DNA of 64,000 bases from Anisakis pegreffii (lineage: Eukaryota; Nematoda; Chromadorea; Rhabditida; Anisakidae): assembly GCA_035041965.1 (NCBI GenBank), contig JAPYMA010001730.1, forward strand, positions 1-64,000, in the 5' to 3' direction. The position numbers and the translations under genes were made by a program. The stretch's first letter is position 1. Each line of letters starts with the position of its first letter. The notes under the pieces were generated by a model. That model had not been told where the DNA came from, did no database searches, and saw only the letters and a list, made by a program, of their open reading frames with translations. Below are positions 63,101 to 64,000 of this stretch, in pieces.

Positions 63101-64000
63101 CTCTTTGGCTATCAAGCATTTGATCGGTTGTCATCAACTGACTTTTGAAGCCGCCTACTTTCACTAGCAACCGAAATCGAGATGGTCTGATCAATGCCCA
63201 TCGAAGATACAATTGCAGCGGTTACTGATCGAATGCAATCGATGCTGAATCTTCGCCTTATCAGTACTTTCAGAAAAAGTTAATCAATTGTCATTTCTAC
63301 GACAACTGAACTCAAATTAAGCTGAGCGTTGCAGGCGATCGTCGTATCCGGGTGCATACAATGTGTATACCTCTCACGACAAGTCTGCAAACACTTTACG
63401 ACGCTCTTGATGCACAGTGTGCCTTTATGCTGCTATCCAAAATTGGTACTCATATTTATTTGATTCTTGATTTCAGCACTTCATCCTCACCTACTTCTCT
63501 TTTCACTACTCTGTCAAATGTGCTAAATCCGACAAGGAGCGAAGTTATGAGCCCACTCTTGATTTGTTAAGACCAAATCGAAAACTTAGATGTTTAATAT
63601 AGCGACAATAATCGTGATTAAGAAATACGTATAAGTCTACACATCAGATAAATTCAAGCTGTTGAACGAACAACTTAATTGAAGCTACAATAAGTGTCAC
63701 CCCAGTCGTGTCTAATTAAAAACATTTTTAACCGAAAATTCGGTCTATGAAAGCGTTGCCGTTGGTAATCAATTCTGGTCCGCACCCCATTGATATCCTT
63801 GATAAATACATTCAATGACATTGTTTTCGATTTTGAAGAGATTCGCTAATCACAAAAAAATTGTTTCAATCAAAAAACTGTGATTTTTGAGCGAGTGAAA
63901 AAGCTTTACAAGGAATGAATGTGGTGGATTGTTGTGAGGCGATGACGAACTCAGCAATCGACATTCTCAAATCTTTTAATAAACATCAGTCCAATAATCC
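57159..64000 (+). CDS. sec-24: COPII coat protein Sec24, partial (both ends incomplete)
   Basis: Sec24 is the cargo-binding subunit of the inner COPII coat at ER exit sites. Traced exons: 57159-57331, 57411-57513, 57831-57957, 58498-58637, 59128-59194, 59595-59753, 60008-60063, a less certain exon ending near 61071, 61614-61737, 61840-61998, 62616-62792, 63335-~63419 and ~63892 onward, leaving the window. Diagnostic parts are STLKTIPRTRELLKKSCLPFG; the zinc-finger IIRCRYCRAYINSF...WQCNIC with its two CxxC pairs; the vWA-like trunk VYLFILDVSLQAIQTGYLQ, GFIAVDSAIHFFQF; ITVMQTALPNIGPGALGAR; DFYKSLALQ...VAVDLFLFNSNYADIG; ADLAKYNGGN; and the beta-sandwich YYGSCFVRSCDLLMMG. The gelsolin-like end lies beyond the window. 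One intron seems to have a GC donor (ACAG|GCTCGT at 59195) and one acceptor is TTGAG (57830). The exon around 60.78-61.07 kb is not fully resolved; only its later part (from about 60.92 kb) fits the family. I cannot decide between the two nematode Sec24 paralog classes. Confidence 0.88.

Overview
This is eukaryotic DNA, almost certainly from a nematode. It is AT-rich, its genes are cut into many small exons by introns of about 60 to 700 bp with short T-rich YTTTCAG acceptors, and several ATGs lie just downstream of TTTCAG or TTTAG sites, as expected for spliced-leader trans-splicing. A nematode cuticle collagen ending in the usual CDHCP...APGY tail supports this best. I cannot name the species. 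All confidently identified genes are on the + strand.

Layout. 1-6.5 kb: repeats, a near-perfect palindrome, a 32-bp tandem array between two diverged flanking copies of one repeat, and a possible broken secreted-peptide gene. 6.6-11.6 kb: mitochondrial ATP synthase epsilon, then RanGAP (complete, 12 exons). 12.9-16.3 kb: mitochondrial ribosomal protein mL45. 17.1-17.6 kb: the proteasome lid subunit SEM1/DSS1. 19.5-24.2 kb: an MRG15/MRG-1 chromodomain protein. 24.2-29.3 kb: about 5 kb with no recognisable gene. 29.3-32.5 kb: amphiphysin (BAR, two NPF motifs, SH3). 34.1-35.7 kb: a cuticle collagen. 35.7-38.9 kb: repeats. 38.9-40.2 kb: elongation factor 1-beta. 40.7-48.5 kb: a TANGO6-like HEAT-repeat protein. 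50.4-55.6 kb: a Spinster-family MFS transporter whose reading frame is broken twice in this sequence. 57.2-64 kb: the COPII coat protein Sec24, running off the end of the window.

These are mostly housekeeping genes (mitochondrial energy and translation, Ran cycle, proteasome, chromatin, translation elongation, secretion, endocytosis) and do not form one pathway. TANGO6-like, amphiphysin, Spinster and Sec24 all act in membrane traffic, but I see no operon-like tight spacing that would link them. I found no CRISPR array, bacterial-type operon, recognisable virus, autonomous transposon, rRNA or tRNA.

Exon coordinates were derived by hand from GT/AG signals, phase continuity and family resemblance. 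For ATP5F1E, RanGAP, DSS1, MRG-1, amphiphysin, collagen and eEF1B the exon phases close perfectly into one frame. The other models have gaps, stated in each entry. The best leads are the two frame-breaking lesions in the Spinster gene, the possible broken His/Tyr-rich secreted peptide at 2.7-3.7 kb, the rare splice sites (GC donors and TTGAG acceptors), and a dispersed repeat family shared between about 1.3-1.9 kb and 37.3-37.7 kb.
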